A stretch of DNA of 64,000 bases from Bacteroidetes bacterium 46-16 (GCA_001897835.1 MKUN01000041.1:53009-117008); one strand, 5' to 3'; positions 8,686 through 18,680 are shown, counted from the first letter of the stretch. A program made the numbers and translations. Notes: generated by a model from the sequence alone, not told the origin.

Positions 8686-9458
8686 AAATACCTTTTCACG
8701 AGGCGCAGCTTATGGGTACGTTTTCTTAGCGATGTGCTGATGATACCGCCCTGGTCGATCCGGTCGATGGTGACCCTCCCCGACATCTCAGTTGCATGTA
8801 TAATGGTATCATGGTCCAGCAATATACCTACATGCACTATTTTGCCTTCATCATTATCAAAGAATGCGAGGTCGCCGCAGCGGCCATGCTGTAAAAAATC
8901 AACGGTCTCACCCTCTTGCGCCTGCAAAGAGGCATCACGTGGCAAAGGTTTATTACACAACTTAAAGACCATTTGCGACAGTCCCGAACAGTCTATGCCT
9001 GCAACACTACGCCCACCCCACAGGTAAGGAGCGTGGAGATATTTGAGTGCGGTAATTTTAATATGGTCGCAATCGGCCAGCAGCTCTTTATAAGCCTGTT
9101 TCTTGCCTTTAAAAACACCCTGTTCAGTTCCCACTGCAAGCTTGCCACCCTTAAGATCACAGCCCATAGGCAACCACATTTCACTATCGGTAAACTGTAT
9201 TTTATCGGCTAGGCCAGTGGAAATATAACGGGGCTCTTTGCGGTATTCCTTCCTGCTGATCATGCATAACTGCGATGCCCTGCACCAGCCTTCATAATCA
9301 TCCCATTCACAGCGCACCTGGGCCCATTCTTTCTCATCTATGGTCAGCACCTGCACCCTTTCGCCAAATAAAAGCTGGCTTACCTGCTCAGAACGGTGTG
9401 CCGGCTCGCTATGCAGTGGTACAACCGCCACATTACAATATGCAAATGATAGAATCAT
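8682..9458 (-). CDS. C40 family (NlpC/P60) peptidase with SH3-like domain
   Basis: 258 aa. An N-terminal SH3b-like domain (~1-70, LLFGERVQVLTIDEKEWAQVRC) is followed by an NlpC/P60 papain-like domain (~130-258). Visible catalytic residues are Cys in GIDCSGLSQ, His in GKIVHVGI, and a third polar His in IIHATEMSGRV. This layout is that of YkfC-like gamma-D-glutamyl-diamino acid endopeptidases that trim peptidoglycan peptides. There is no clear signal peptide, which suits a cytoplasmic muropeptide-recycling role. Confidence 0.88.
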   Translation of the reverse strand: MILSFAYCNVAVVPLHSEPAHRSEQVSQLLFGERVQVLTIDEKEWAQVRCEWDDYEGWCRASQLCMISRKEYRKEPRYISTGLADKIQFTDSEMWLPMGCDLKGGKLAVGTEQGVFKGKKQAYKELLADCDHIKITALKYLHAPYLWGGRSVAGIDCSGLSQMVFKLCNKPLPRDASLQAQEGETVDFLQHGRCGDLAFFDNDEGKIVHVGILLDHDTIIHATEMSGRVTIDRIDQGGIISTSLRKRTHKLRLVKRYF

Positions 9459-9553
9459 CGGCTGTAAAAGTACTTGATACGTACCACTTACAGCATATAA
9501 ATATTAAGCCTGTGGATAGCTCGTTAATTACGCATTTCAATGGCTAACCGGTC

Positions 9554-11524
9554 TTATCTCAACAAGGATACACTGCCCCCCTTCTGCTCTTTGGTCCCGT
9601 CGCTATATGCCACATCTATCATGTACCCATACGCGTCTGCAGGCATTTCAACGCCTTTCCATGTGCCATCCCAGCCCTTCTCTTTTGTCGTTGTTTCAAA
9701 CAACAGCTCCCCAAAACGGTTAAATATCTTCATATGAAAAGATGCGATTCGGAAGCCTCTTACATACAGCACATCATTCATACCATCGCCATTAGGGCTG
9801 AATGCCGACGGCACTGCTATTATCTTATCCGCATCTACCAATACATCCCGGCAGGAGGTATCTGCACAGCCATTGGTATCGCTGGCTACCAGGCACACAT
9901 AATACAGGCCCGAATCATAAAATATCTTCTGCGGGTTTTCCTCCGTACTGGATGTACCATCACCGAAATCCCAATAAAACCGGCTCGCATAATCAAAGGA
10001 AGCATTGTAAAATGTGGTAGGTTTATTCGGATTGGGACCGTCAGGATCGCGGGTGAAAGCGGCATACAGGTCATAATGAATACTTACATTGAGTGAAACG
10101 GTGTCGGTACAACCTACAGAGTCCACTATTACCACCATAGCAGTATTGGGGCTATCCTGCGGGAAGGTATGTACTACCGGGTTGCCTGTTGTCTCCACCA
10201 GGTCACTAAAGTACCATGTATATTGCATACCAAAAAGAGAGCCTTTATCAGGCGTAGCGGTCAGCCGTGCGCTACGGCAACCTACACTGAAACTACTCGC
10301 AGTATAGCTGAACAGGCCCGAAGTATCCACTATCGTAAGCGCCGTATCGCAACTGCAGCCATTCGTGTCTGTCACCGTACAGGTATAGGTTCCGGGGTTC
10401 AGGTTAGGAAAGGTAGTATCGCCCCATGCACCGGGGTTCCACATATAATCATATGGTGGCGTGCCCCCTGTCGCTACGGCATTTACATAGGCATCTATCT
10501 TCCCTGCACAAATGATATTCCTTTTTGAAGCACGCAATATTTTAAGTTTTTCCGGCTCTGTGATCACAAAGGTGTCCCTGGTCATGCAGTTATGTTGGTC
10601 GGTAATAGTGCATATATAAGTACCCGCCTGCAGGTCGGGTGCCGATGACCATGCCGATACTGCCGGCGACCAGCCATAAGCATATGGCGGGGTGCCCCCT
10701 GATACCGTTACTGATGCAAAACCCGTGGCATCCTGGTAACATAGTAAATTGGCCTGCGAATCTGTAAAGGCCAGTTGTGTGATGGATGCTATGCTAACGA
10801 CCTCTGTATGGTGACAGAAATTTGCATCAGTAATGGTGCATGTATAGGTTCCTGCCGGCAAACCGGAAACCGAAGCGGTGGTGTCGTCCGTATTTGGCGC
10901 CCACACATAGTCATAAGGAGCTGTCCCTCCCGTCACAAAAAGGTCTATGGTACCCGTACTGTCACCATAGCATTTTGTAGGCACTACTGCATCAAATACA
11001 TCTATCGGCGGTGGCTCGGTGATCAGAAATGTTACCGCAGTCGTACAGCCATGTCCGTCGCTTACCGTGCAGGTATAGCTGCCCCCCGACAGGCCCGTAG
11101 CGTTAGGTCCATTACCTCCTGATGGCGCCCATGAATAATTATATGGGCCCGACCCACCCCCAACCAGTACTGATGCTATGCCATTATGAGCACCATTACA
11201 AAAGAGATTGCTTTGCGACTGCGCCGTGACCAATGCTGCCGGCTGACTGATGATCACTGTGCCGATAGCGGTATCAGAGGCGGCATCCGACACGATACAG
11301 GTATAGGTACCTGCAGCAAGGCCGCTGATACTGGCAGTGGATTGTAATGAAGGCAGCCACAAATAAGTATAGGGAGGCGTACCGTTGGCTGCCATAGCAC
11401 TGGCTGAGCCATCGGCGCTTTCATAACAATTAAGATCAACATGGGTTATGGATACAGTCAATGGCTGCGCCTGGGCGGAAAGCGTATATAAAAACAAAAG
11501 GGCAAAAAGGTATCTCATAATCAT
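9554..11524 (-). CDS. SprB-repeat protein with PKD and T9SS type B (CHU_C) domains
   Basis: 656 aa with a signal peptide (ending SAQAQ). Five SprB-type repeats of ~75-80 residues follow, each with a Cys after a strand, a GG-xPPY-Y-W-P core and an AGTYTC-V-D end. Next are one or two PKD domains (YWDFGDGTSSTEENP) and the CHU_C gliding-motility-type C-terminus (PSAFSPNGDGMNDVLYV, IFNRFGELLFET, WDGTWKG). Proteins of this build are large surface adhesins or fibres exported by T9SS. Start could be the first or third codon (both Met). Confidence 0.9.
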   Translation of the reverse strand: MIMRYLFALLFLYTLSAQAQPLTVSITHVDLNCYESADGSASAMAANGTPPYTYLWLPSLQSTASISGLAAGTYTCIVSDAASDTAIGTVIISQPAALVTAQSQSNLFCNGAHNGIASVLVGGGSGPYNYSWAPSGGNGPNATGLSGGSYTCTVSDGHGCTTAVTFLITEPPPIDVFDAVVPTKCYGDSTGTIDLFVTGGTAPYDYVWAPNTDDTTASVSGLPAGTYTCTITDANFCHHTEVVSIASITQLAFTDSQANLLCYQDATGFASVTVSGGTPPYAYGWSPAVSAWSSAPDLQAGTYICTITDQHNCMTRDTFVITEPEKLKILRASKRNIICAGKIDAYVNAVATGGTPPYDYMWNPGAWGDTTFPNLNPGTYTCTVTDTNGCSCDTALTIVDTSGLFSYTASSFSVGCRSARLTATPDKGSLFGMQYTWYFSDLVETTGNPVVHTFPQDSPNTAMVVIVDSVGCTDTVSLNVSIHYDLYAAFTRDPDGPNPNKPTTFYNASFDYASRFYWDFGDGTSSTEENPQKIFYDSGLYYVCLVASDTNGCADTSCRDVLVDADKIIAVPSAFSPNGDGMNDVLYVRGFRIASFHMKIFNRFGELLFETTTKEKGWDGTWKGVEMPADAYGYMIDVAYSDGTKEQKGGSVSLLR

Positions 11525-11734
11525 TCAATTATCAGTTCATAAATATACTAATGTTTGGTATGAAAACCTGTTATGAAAAATTTATTTTTCTATTATGCTT
11601 ATTGCAGCCGGACCTCTTTAATTGAAGACGTATTTATTTCATCATTGGTATAATCAAAATGTGATTATTTTTGGTGCAATACCAGCCTGGCGCACAATTT
11701 TCTTTATTTTTAAATTTACCGCTAACCAGCCGAT

Positions 11735-12142
11735 ATGAAGGTCAATGAAGTACCGCAGGACCCCAAAGATTTTAAAGAGGGTGATAAGATAAAAAAGCTC
11801 GTATATGCCGTAGATAAAGACGGGAAATATACGGGTGTGAACAGTGCCGGCTGGGAGGCCGAAAATGCCGCTACCAAACAAGCCTGGGACCTTGTGGAAG
11901 AAGAACTGCAGGAAACGGAGCAATTGGTAAAAGCCGGTAAACTTAGCCCTATAGCCTGGTATATGAAAAAGAACCTCATGGACACAGCCCTGCTGGCCAA
12001 ATATATGGGCAAATGGCAATGGCAGGTGCGCAGGCATTTCAAACCCGAAGTATTCAAAAAATTAACCCCAGCCATGCTTGAAAAATATGCAACTGTATTC
12101 AACATTACAGTTGATGAGCTAAAGCGAACATCCGGGCAATAA
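11735..12142 (+). CDS. Conserved hypothetical protein, HTH-like C-terminus
   Basis: 135 aa, soluble, charged. The last third (KKLTPAMLEKYATVFNIT then VDELKR) looks like the end of an XRE-type helix-turn-helix, and WQWQVRRHFKPEVFKK precedes it. It lies 18 bp before the BtrH-like gene in the same direction, so the two are probably co-transcribed. Function unknown; a DNA-binding or partner role for the next gene is inference. Confidence 0.7.
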   Translation: MKVNEVPQDPKDFKEGDKIKKLVYAVDKDGKYTGVNSAGWEAENAATKQAWDLVEEELQETEQLVKAGKLSPIAWYMKKNLMDTALLAKYMGKWQWQVRRHFKPEVFKKLTPAMLEKYATVFNITVDELKRTSGQ

Positions 12143-12160
12143 AAAGCGTTAAACATCTTA

Positions 12161-13168
12161 ATGAGCAATATCAATTTTACCCATTACCAGCACGCACATT
12201 GCGAAAGCGGGGTTACGACCAATTTATTAAGGAATGAGGGTATTGAAATTTCAGAACCTTTGGCCTTTGGCATAGGGGCAGGGCTGTTTTTCGGGCACAT
12301 CCCTTTTCTTAAGATCAATGGTACCCCTGGCTCTACTTTCCGCACATGGCCAGGCGCTATTTTCAAGCGTGTTGGTCAGCGCTTGGGCATCAAGGTGCAC
12401 ACAGAGCGTTTTCGCAGTCCGCAAAAGGCTATGCTGGCACTCGATAAAGCCCTGGAACATAACAGACCGGTAGGCATGCTCAGTAGTGTTTTTTACCTGC
12501 CGTACCTGCCCGAGGCATTCAGGTTCCATTTCAATGCACACAACCTTGTGGTCTATGGCAAAGAGAATGGCATATATAAGGTAAGCGACCCTGTAATGGA
12601 AGAGGTAACCACCATAGCCCCCGAAGACCTTGTTAAAGCCCGTTTTGCCAAAGGAGCCCCTGAGCCCAGGGGCTTTATGTACTATATTACCGATGTACCT
12701 AAGGCAATAAACTTCGAAGAGGCCATCAAAAAAGGCATCCGGCAAACCTGCTTCTTTATGATATCGCCGCCCGTACCATGGTTTGGTAACAAAGCAGTGT
12801 TCCTGCTGGCAAAAAAGATCAGGCAATATCCCCAAAAGCTGACACCCCGCAAGGCCTCTCTCTACCTGGGCAACATCATACGCATGCAGGAGGAGATAGG
12901 TACAGGTGGTGCGGGCTTCCGCTACCTTTATGCAGCCTTCCTGCAGGAGGCGGCACAAATTTTGCACAGAGATGATCTGTTAGCCTATTCACAGGAGCTT
13001 ACACAGGTGGGTGACGATTGGCGAAATTTTGCATATCATGCTGCAAGACTGGTAAAAGACCGTAAGAGCGATATAGTATCTTATGATGAGCTAAGCGACT
13101 TGCTACGTATATGCGGCGAAAAAGAAAAGGATATTTTCACACGTATGGATAAGCTGAAATGGCAATAA
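12161..13168 (+). CDS. BtrH N-terminal domain / DUF4872 protein
   Basis: 335 aa. The opening (FTHYQHAHCESGVTTNLLRN, then SEPLAFGIGAGLFFGH) is the BtrH N-terminal signature, with Cys14 as the presumed papain-like nucleophile and HNLVVYG / VSDP carrying the later His and Asp. The C-terminal half has the DUF4872 pattern (GTGGAGFRYLYAAFLQEAA, DWRNFAYHAARL). BtrH of butirosin synthesis moves an acyl group from an acyl-carrier protein to an amine; relatives in Bacteroidota have no assigned substrate. No carrier protein or synthase gene is near, so its partner is unknown. Confidence 0.8.
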   Translation: MSNINFTHYQHAHCESGVTTNLLRNEGIEISEPLAFGIGAGLFFGHIPFLKINGTPGSTFRTWPGAIFKRVGQRLGIKVHTERFRSPQKAMLALDKALEHNRPVGMLSSVFYLPYLPEAFRFHFNAHNLVVYGKENGIYKVSDPVMEEVTTIAPEDLVKARFAKGAPEPRGFMYYITDVPKAINFEEAIKKGIRQTCFFMISPPVPWFGNKAVFLLAKKIRQYPQKLTPRKASLYLGNIIRMQEEIGTGGAGFRYLYAAFLQEAAQILHRDDLLAYSQELTQVGDDWRNFAYHAARLVKDRKSDIVSYDELSDLLRICGEKEKDIFTRMDKLKWQ

Positions 13169-13200
13169 TACCTGCGAATGGCCGTTAAAAGAATTTAGTT

Positions 13201-13208
13201 TATTTTTG
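13201..13208 (+). promoter_or_regulatory. Probable -7 box of the gtrA-like gene
   Basis: TATTTTTG, ending 11 nt before the GTG start, so the 5' leader would be only a few bases. Confidence 0.45.
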
Positions 13209-13219
13209 CACCACTTTTT

Positions 13220-13738
13220 GTGTTATCCGCCGCAAGACATATAATAGTAGGGATCATAGATTTTTTTCATAAGCCCTTCCAGCGCTTCATCAAGAAGCAA
13301 ACCTTCCGCTACCTTGCCTGCGGCGGTTCCAATACCATTCTCGATACCGTGATCTATTTCATCAGTTTCCACTATATACTGAAGGAATTACCGGTTCATA
13401 TCGGGCCTTTGACCATACAGCCATATATTATGGCCTTCATCATGTCTTTCAGTGTCAGCTTCCCTTCCGGCTTTGTATTATCCAAGTACATCGTATTCCC
13501 GGAGTCCAACCTGCATGGGCGCATCCAGTTGTTCCGCTATGCAGTACTGGTGGCCACATGTATATTACTCAATTACATATTCCTGAAGATATTTGTGGAG
13601 TGGTGCCATATCTACCCCACTCCTTCCAAGCTGCTCACTACTGCCGTTGTTGCTGTCTTCAGCTATTTTTCGCAGCGCAAATTCACCTTCAAGGTAAAAG
13701 AAGCCGGGCCGGAAGCAGTTCCTGAAAACATCCCCTGA
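13220..13738 (+). CDS. GtrA-like membrane protein
   Basis: 172 aa with four hydrophobic segments (about 45-65, 75-98, 107-128, 136-155) and the family opening FRYLACGGSNTILDTVIYF. GtrA-type proteins are thought to help move polyprenyl-linked sugars across the inner membrane. The start is a GTG at 13220; the next in-frame ATG would remove the first membrane segment. C-terminal KFTFKVKE matches the usual R/K-FTFK end. Confidence 0.85.
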   Translation: MLSAARHIIVGIIDFFHKPFQRFIKKQTFRYLACGGSNTILDTVIYFISFHYILKELPVHIGPLTIQPYIMAFIMSFSVSFPSGFVLSKYIVFPESNLHGRIQLFRYAVLVATCILLNYIFLKIFVEWCHIYPTPSKLLTTAVVAVFSYFSQRKFTFKVKEAGPEAVPENIP

Positions 13739-13812
13739 CTTACATATTATTCACCCAATGGGTTAAATAGCCATATAAGCTATCTGCATATCCACCTATC
13801 AACTAATCAACC

Positions 13813-13820
13813 TAACTTTG
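13813..13820 (+). promoter_or_regulatory. Probable -7 box of prfB, next to the start codon
   Basis: TAACTTTG matches TAnnTTTG and ends 7 nt before the prfB ATG, leaving room for a leader of 0-3 nt. Confidence 0.5.
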
Positions 13821-13827
13821 CAACTTT

Positions 13828-14913
13828 ATGACGCTTGAGAACCTCAAAGAGATGCGCGAAAGGATACAGCACCTGCAGCGCTTCTTGCATATACAAGACC
13901 GTTTAGCCAAAATAGAGAACGATAAACAACTTACCCTCTCACCGGGCTTCTGGGATGATAATGTACGTGCCACCGGTATACTCAAAGAGATCAAGGTCAA
14001 CCAGTTTTGGGTAGACCTGTATAATAAAGTGAACAGTGCAGTAGAGGACTTTGCCGTAATATTCGAATTCTGGAAAGCCGGGGAAGCTGCGGAGGAAGAG
14101 GCGAAGGTCCAGTACGACATAGCTTTAAAGGATATTGACGAACTGGAGTTCAAATCTACGCTCAATGAGCCTGAGGACGAGATGCCCGCAGTTATGGTCA
14201 TCAACTCTGGTGCAGGCGGCACCGAAAGCCAGGACTGGGCCGAGATGCTCCTGCGCATGTACCGTATGTATGGCGAAAAACAGGACTGGAAAGTATCTGA
14301 GCTGGATGTACAGTATGGCGATGGTGCCGGTATCAAACAGGCAACACTCGAGTTTGATGGTGCATTTGCCTATGGCCTGCTCAAGGCCGAGAGTGGTGTG
14401 CACCGGCTGGTACGTATCTCGCCCTTCGATTCCAATGCCCGCAGGCACACCTCGTTCGCATCTGTATTCGTTTACCCCCTTATCGATGACAGTATCGAGA
14501 TCAGCATCAACCCTGCCGACCTTGAGTGGGAGTTTTACCGCTCAGGCGGTAAAGGCGGCCAGAACGTGAATAAGGTGGAGACCGCAGTGCGCCTCAAGCA
14601 TATACCCAGCGGCATTATAGTGGAGTGCCAGCAGGCCCGTACACAGGGCGAGAACAGGGAAAAAGCCCTCACCATGCTGAAAAGCCAGCTCTATGAAGAA
14701 GAGCTGCGCAAGCGTGAGGAACTGAAAAACGCTACCAATTCCACCAAGAAAAAAATAGAATGGGGCTCGCAGATACGCTCGTATGTATTCCACCCGTATA
14801 AGATGATAAAAGATCACCGTACAGATCACGAAGTAGGCAATGTACAGCCCGTGATGGATGGTGAACTGGATGACTTTATAAAGGCCTACCTGATGATGGC
14901 AAAAGAAGATTAA
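13828..14913 (+). CDS. prfB: Peptide chain release factor 2
   Basis: 361 aa. RF2 reads UGA/UAA stop codons and triggers peptide release. The GGQ catalytic loop is at residues 243-245 ([16 protein letters not shown]) and the RF2-type SPF recognition motif at 198-200 ([15 protein letters not shown]). The N-terminal helical domain reads straight through the place (LQRFLHIQD) where many bacteria have the CUU-UGA-C programmed frameshift, so no autoregulatory frameshift is present. The exporter gene starts 3 nt after its stop. Confidence 0.97.
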   Translation: MTLENLKEMRERIQHLQRFLHIQDRLAKIENDKQLTLSPGFWDDNVRATGILKEIKVNQFWVDLYNKVNSAVEDFAVIFEFWKAGEAAEEEAKVQYDIALKDIDELEFKSTLNEPEDEMPAVMVINSGAGGTESQDWAEMLLRMYRMYGEKQDWKVSELDVQYGDGAGIKQATLEFDGAFAYGLLKAESGVHRLVRISPFDSNARRHTSFASVFVYPLIDDSIEISINPADLEWEFYRSGGKGGQNVNKVETAVRLKHIPSGIIVECQQARTQGENREKALTMLKSQLYEEELRKREELKNATNSTKKKIEWGSQIRSYVFHPYKMIKDHRTDHEVGNVQPVMDGELDDFIKAYLMMAKED

Positions 14914-14916
14914 AGA

Positions 14917-16698
14917 TTGGCGACTGATAATTCCATAAAGAAGATATTTGACCTGCAACTGCTGCGGCAGATATTCTCATTTGCAAAGCCATACAGGAAG
15001 ACCCTCTATTTCGCCATGGCACTTTCTGTTGTACTGGCCATACTCGCTCCTCTCAGGCCGTGGCTTATACAATACTCGGTCGATAAGTATATCAACAATA
15101 ACCTCGTAAAGGGTTTGGTGCAGATATCCATTGTACAACTCGGCCTCCTCATCCTCGAGAGCCTTTTGCGCTTCATCTTCTTATATCGCAGCAACTGGCT
15201 TGGGCAAACGGTAGTGAACGATATGCGCAAGGCCGTATTCAAAAAGATACTTTACCAAAACCTGTCCTATTACGACAATACGCCCATTGGCACACTCACC
15301 ACGCGCACGGTCAATGACATTGAGTCTGTCAACGAAATATTTTCCCAGGGGCTCCTTTCTATCGTGGCCGATGTGCTCACTATCATTTCCATCATGGTGG
15401 TCATGTTCGCGGTCGATTGGAAGCTCACGCTTATTTGTTTGTCTACTTTCCCGATACTCATAGTCGCTACCTACTGGTTCAAGGAAACCGTAAATAGATC
15501 CTTCCAGCGCGTACGCAATGCCGTTGCTGCGCTCAATGCCTTTGCGCAGGAGCATATCACAGGCATGTACCTGGTACAGGCATTCGCAGCCGAGGAGCGT
15601 GAAATGAATAAGTTCACACGTATCAACAAAGAGCACCGTAATGCCAATATAAAAGGCATATTCGCCTATTCGGTCTTTTTTCCAATAGTGGAGATAATCC
15701 TTGCCCTTTCCATTGGCCTGCTGGTATGGCGCGGCGCAGTGCAGATACTGCATTACAAAGGCACACCCGGCATGGTCATCGCTTTTGCAATGTATCTCAA
15801 CCTGCTATTCCGCCCGCTCCGCATGCTCGCCGATAAATTTAATGTGCTGCAAATGGGTATGATAGCTGGCGAGCGGGTGCTCAGGGTGCTCAATGATGAT
15901 AACTTCCTGCATCAGAATGGCAGCTATGCCCCCGAAAACATCAGGGGCGAGGTGGTATTTGACAAGGTGCACTTCAGTTACAAAGCCGGGGCACCCGTAT
16001 TGAAGGGGGTATCTTTCCGGCTCGAAGCAGGCAAAACAATGGCGATAGTGGGGCATACCGGGGCGGGTAAAACGTCCATCATCAGTATCCTCAACAGGCT
16101 CTACGAAATACAGGAGGGCAGGATACTCATAGACGGTCACCCCCTCGAAGAATACGACATATACAGCCTGCGTAATCATATTGGTATTGTATTGCAGGAT
16201 GTATTTCTCTTTTCAGGCACCGTGTACGATAATATCACACTGCGGAATGACAGCATCCCTTTAGCCAAAGTGGAAGAGGTTACCAAAATGCTCAACATGC
16301 ACGATTTTATCATGAGGCTTCCCGGTGGATACGATTTCAATGTAATGGAGCGTGGCAATACCCTTTCGCAGGGCCAGAGGCAATTACTGTCCTTTGCCCG
16401 TGCACTACTGTACAACCCATCTATATTGGTGCTTGATGAGGCCACCTCCTCTGTAGATAGTGAAAGCGAACAACTGATACAACACGCTATTGATACCCTA
16501 ACAAATGGCCGCACCTCCATCGTTATAGCACACCGGCTCTCCACTATTCGCAAGGCCGATAAGATCATCGTAATGGATAAAGGCTGCATCACCGAGCAGG
16601 GCGACCACCGTTTCCTCCTTGCAGCAAAGGGTGCTTATTACGATCTTTATACAGCAGTGGAACGAGAAAAAGAAAAAGCAGCAGGCAATACCTATTAA
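14917..16698 (+). CDS. ABC transporter, fused permease and ATPase (MsbA-like)
   Basis: 593 aa. Six membrane segments lie in residues ~25-310 and the nucleotide-binding domain in ~345-580: Walker A GHTGAGKTSI, Q-loop IVLQDVFLFSG, signature LSQGQRQLLSFARALL, Walker B ILVLDEATSSVD, H-loop IAHRLSTI. It is a type IV half-transporter working as a dimer, of the lipid A/multidrug exporter group. The start is TTG at 14917, 3 nt after prfB, as no ATG or GTG precedes the first membrane helix. Confidence 0.93.
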   Translation: MATDNSIKKIFDLQLLRQIFSFAKPYRKTLYFAMALSVVLAILAPLRPWLIQYSVDKYINNNLVKGLVQISIVQLGLLILESLLRFIFLYRSNWLGQTVVNDMRKAVFKKILYQNLSYYDNTPIGTLTTRTVNDIESVNEIFSQGLLSIVADVLTIISIMVVMFAVDWKLTLICLSTFPILIVATYWFKETVNRSFQRVRNAVAALNAFAQEHITGMYLVQAFAAEEREMNKFTRINKEHRNANIKGIFAYSVFFPIVEIILALSIGLLVWRGAVQILHYKGTPGMVIAFAMYLNLLFRPLRMLADKFNVLQMGMIAGERVLRVLNDDNFLHQNGSYAPENIRGEVVFDKVHFSYKAGAPVLKGVSFRLEAGKTMAIVGHTGAGKTSIISILNRLYEIQEGRILIDGHPLEEYDIYSLRNHIGIVLQDVFLFSGTVYDNITLRNDSIPLAKVEEVTKMLNMHDFIMRLPGGYDFNVMERGNTLSQGQRQLLSFARALLYNPSILVLDEATSSVDSESEQLIQHAIDTLTNGRTSIVIAHRLSTIRKADKIIVMDKGCITEQGDHRFLLAAKGAYYDLYTAVEREKEKAAGNTY

Positions 16699-16772
16699 AC
16701 TTCTTAAAAAAACTATAGGTTAAAGTAGCGTTAAACTAAATTTATGCTTATTATTAAAGGTATATACGCATG

Positions 16773-16780
16773 TAAATTTG
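16773..16780 (+). promoter_or_regulatory. Probable -7 box of the histidine kinase gene
   Basis: TAAATTTG ends 7 nt before the ATG at 16788; TTA (not TTG) lies 19 nt upstream. The mRNA would be leaderless or nearly so. Confidence 0.45.
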
Positions 16781-16787
16781 TTCTTGC

Positions 16788-18068
16788 ATGAAGAAGATCT
16801 TCCCGCTTATCATTGTCCTGATCACCCTGTCTGTACTTGGCATCATGGTTATCCAGATGTCCTGGATAAAGAATGCCATCACCCTGAAAAGGGAGCAATT
16901 CAAAAGAGAGGTGGAAAAATCAATGATCGATGCCCGCGAGACCATATACGACCGCTTCCTTACATCCAAAACCACGCAGATATTTATCGGGGAAAACTCA
17001 AGGCAAAATCATCTTAAGGAAGCCTTTACCGTGCAGTTCTTTTCAAAGGACGAGATACAGCAAATATTAGAGACCACGCTGCGAAAAAACAATATTAAAC
17101 AGCCTTTCGAATTTGCGATCTACAACATTTTCAATGTTCCCATTTTATCCTCCGATGGCTTTCCGCAGCAGGAAAGGGACAATACTTTTAATATTCTCGT
17201 CACACCCGACAACTCGTTGCGGGCACAGGAAGTTTTATACCTCTATGTAAAAGAGGATAAGAATTACATCATCAGCCGTATGGCTTGGATGATCACGGCC
17301 TCCATACTCTTTACCTGCATCATTATTTCAGCCTTTGTGCTCACCATACGCACCATGTTCCGTCAAAAGAACCTATCGGAGATAAAGTCCGACTTTATCA
17401 ATAACATGACACATGAACTTAAGACGCCGCTGGCTACCATATCGCTTGCCATCGATGCCCTTACCAATGACAAAGTGATACACGATACCGACAAGATCAG
17501 GTATTACAGCGGCATGATCAAGGAAGAGAACAAGCGCATGAACAAACAGGTGGAAAAGATATTGCAGGCGGCACGTATCGAGCGGCAGGAAATAAAGCTC
17601 AACCTGCAGGTGCTTGATGCACATGAGCTGATTGCGAAAGTGACCGACAACCTGTCACTGCAGATACAGGACAAGAACGGCAGCCTAAATCTGAAGTTGG
17701 GGGCCGCAAAACATATAGTGCAGGCCGATGAGGTGCACTTCTCCAACGTGATATTCAACCTCCTTGATAATGCGATAAAATACTCAAAAGACAACCTGCA
17801 TATCGATGTAGAGACACTTAATAGCGGTGGCATGCTGGCCATAAAGATCAAAGACAATGGCATAGGGATGAACAAAGAGACCCAGTCGCGCATCTTTGAA
17901 AAATTCTATCGCGCACATACCGGCAACCTGCATAATGTTAAAGGCTTCGGCCTGGGCCTGAGCTATGTTAAAGCCATAGTGGAAGCCCATGGCGGCAAGA
18001 TAAAAGTAGAAAGTACTCCCGGCAAAGGAAGTACTTTCACATTCTCTATACCGCTGCAAAGCGCCTAG
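16788..18068 (+). CDS. Sensor histidine kinase
   Basis: 426 aa. Two membrane helices (about 4-24 and 166-188) enclose a ~140-residue periplasmic sensor. There is no HAMP domain; the dimerisation helix starts almost at once, with the phospho-acceptor His209 in NNMTHELKTPLATIS. The ATPase domain shows the N box (VIFNLLDNAIKYS), G1 (KIKDNGIGM) and G2 (GFGLGLSYVKAIVEAHGG). No response regulator gene is adjacent, so the partner must lie elsewhere. The signal is unknown. Confidence 0.93.
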   Translation: MKKIFPLIIVLITLSVLGIMVIQMSWIKNAITLKREQFKREVEKSMIDARETIYDRFLTSKTTQIFIGENSRQNHLKEAFTVQFFSKDEIQQILETTLRKNNIKQPFEFAIYNIFNVPILSSDGFPQQERDNTFNILVTPDNSLRAQEVLYLYVKEDKNYIISRMAWMITASILFTCIIISAFVLTIRTMFRQKNLSEIKSDFINNMTHELKTPLATISLAIDALTNDKVIHDTDKIRYYSGMIKEENKRMNKQVEKILQAARIERQEIKLNLQVLDAHELIAKVTDNLSLQIQDKNGSLNLKLGAAKHIVQADEVHFSNVIFNLLDNAIKYSKDNLHIDVETLNSGGMLAIKIKDNGIGMNKETQSRIFEKFYRAHTGNLHNVKGFGLGLSYVKAIVEAHGGKIKVESTPGKGSTFTFSIPLQSA

Positions 18069-18071
18069 CCG

Positions 18072-18659
18072 CTAAATCATCACGCAGAGGCTTTTAATAA
18101 CTGCGCCAAGGCGTATGGCATCATATATACGTGGCTCTGTTGCGCCTTGCTCTTTCACCGAGTGTTCATGCGAAGTAACACAACGTTCGCAGCCATTCAC
18201 TGCCGATAATACCAGGCTCATCAGCTCAAACAATTCTTTGCCCATAGAAGGATTCATCATAACGCTCATGCGAAGCCCTGCAGGCTGGCTGCTGTAATAA
18301 CTTACCTCGTGCATATAGTGACGAAAACGGTAGAACACATTATTCGTGCTCATTACAGCCACACAGGCGTGCGTCTCGGCAATCTCGGCATCCGTGGCCC
18401 CTTCCTGCTTCGCCATACGCTCAAAAGCAGCACTAAGCACGGCATTCTTTTCATTTACCGCAACAGAGAGTGCCAGCAGCGAGGTTTCCTTGCGGTTCAT
18501 ATGCTTGCTGCCCAGCACTGCATTCATATTCAGTTTCAGGTCTTTGATATACCGGCTGCCGGCATCACCCATACTGTTGATACTGTTGCTTACATGAGTA
18601 TTGGGTATACCTAGCTCATTATACAGGCTAAGCGCCGCTTCATTGGTAATAGCTTCCAT
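18072..18659 (-). CDS. ahpD: AhpD-like alkylhydroperoxidase (carboxymuconolactone decarboxylase family)
   Basis: 195 aa, all-alpha CMD fold. The redox pair is C157-x-x-C160 followed by His164 (NGCERCVTSHEHS), as in AhpD proteins that reduce AhpC or act as weak peroxidases. It lies downstream of a 2-Cys peroxiredoxin gene in the same direction, as in mycobacteria, which supports a reductase role for it. A terminator hairpin stands between the two genes, so its expression may be lower or separately driven. Confidence 0.88.
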   Translation of the reverse strand: MEAITNEAALSLYNELGIPNTHVSNSINSMGDAGSRYIKDLKLNMNAVLGSKHMNRKETSLLALSVAVNEKNAVLSAAFERMAKQEGATDAEIAETHACVAVMSTNNVFYRFRHYMHEVSYYSSQPAGLRMSVMMNPSMGKELFELMSLVLSAVNGCERCVTSHEHSVKEQGATEPRIYDAIRLGAVIKSLCVMI

Positions 18660-18680
18660 ATCTCTTTATATTAAATCGCT

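Noticed and set aside
13828-13920. Programmed frameshift in prfB
   Set aside because: The frame is continuous from ATG through the region where CUU-UGA-C occurs in other bacteria; no in-frame TGA is present.
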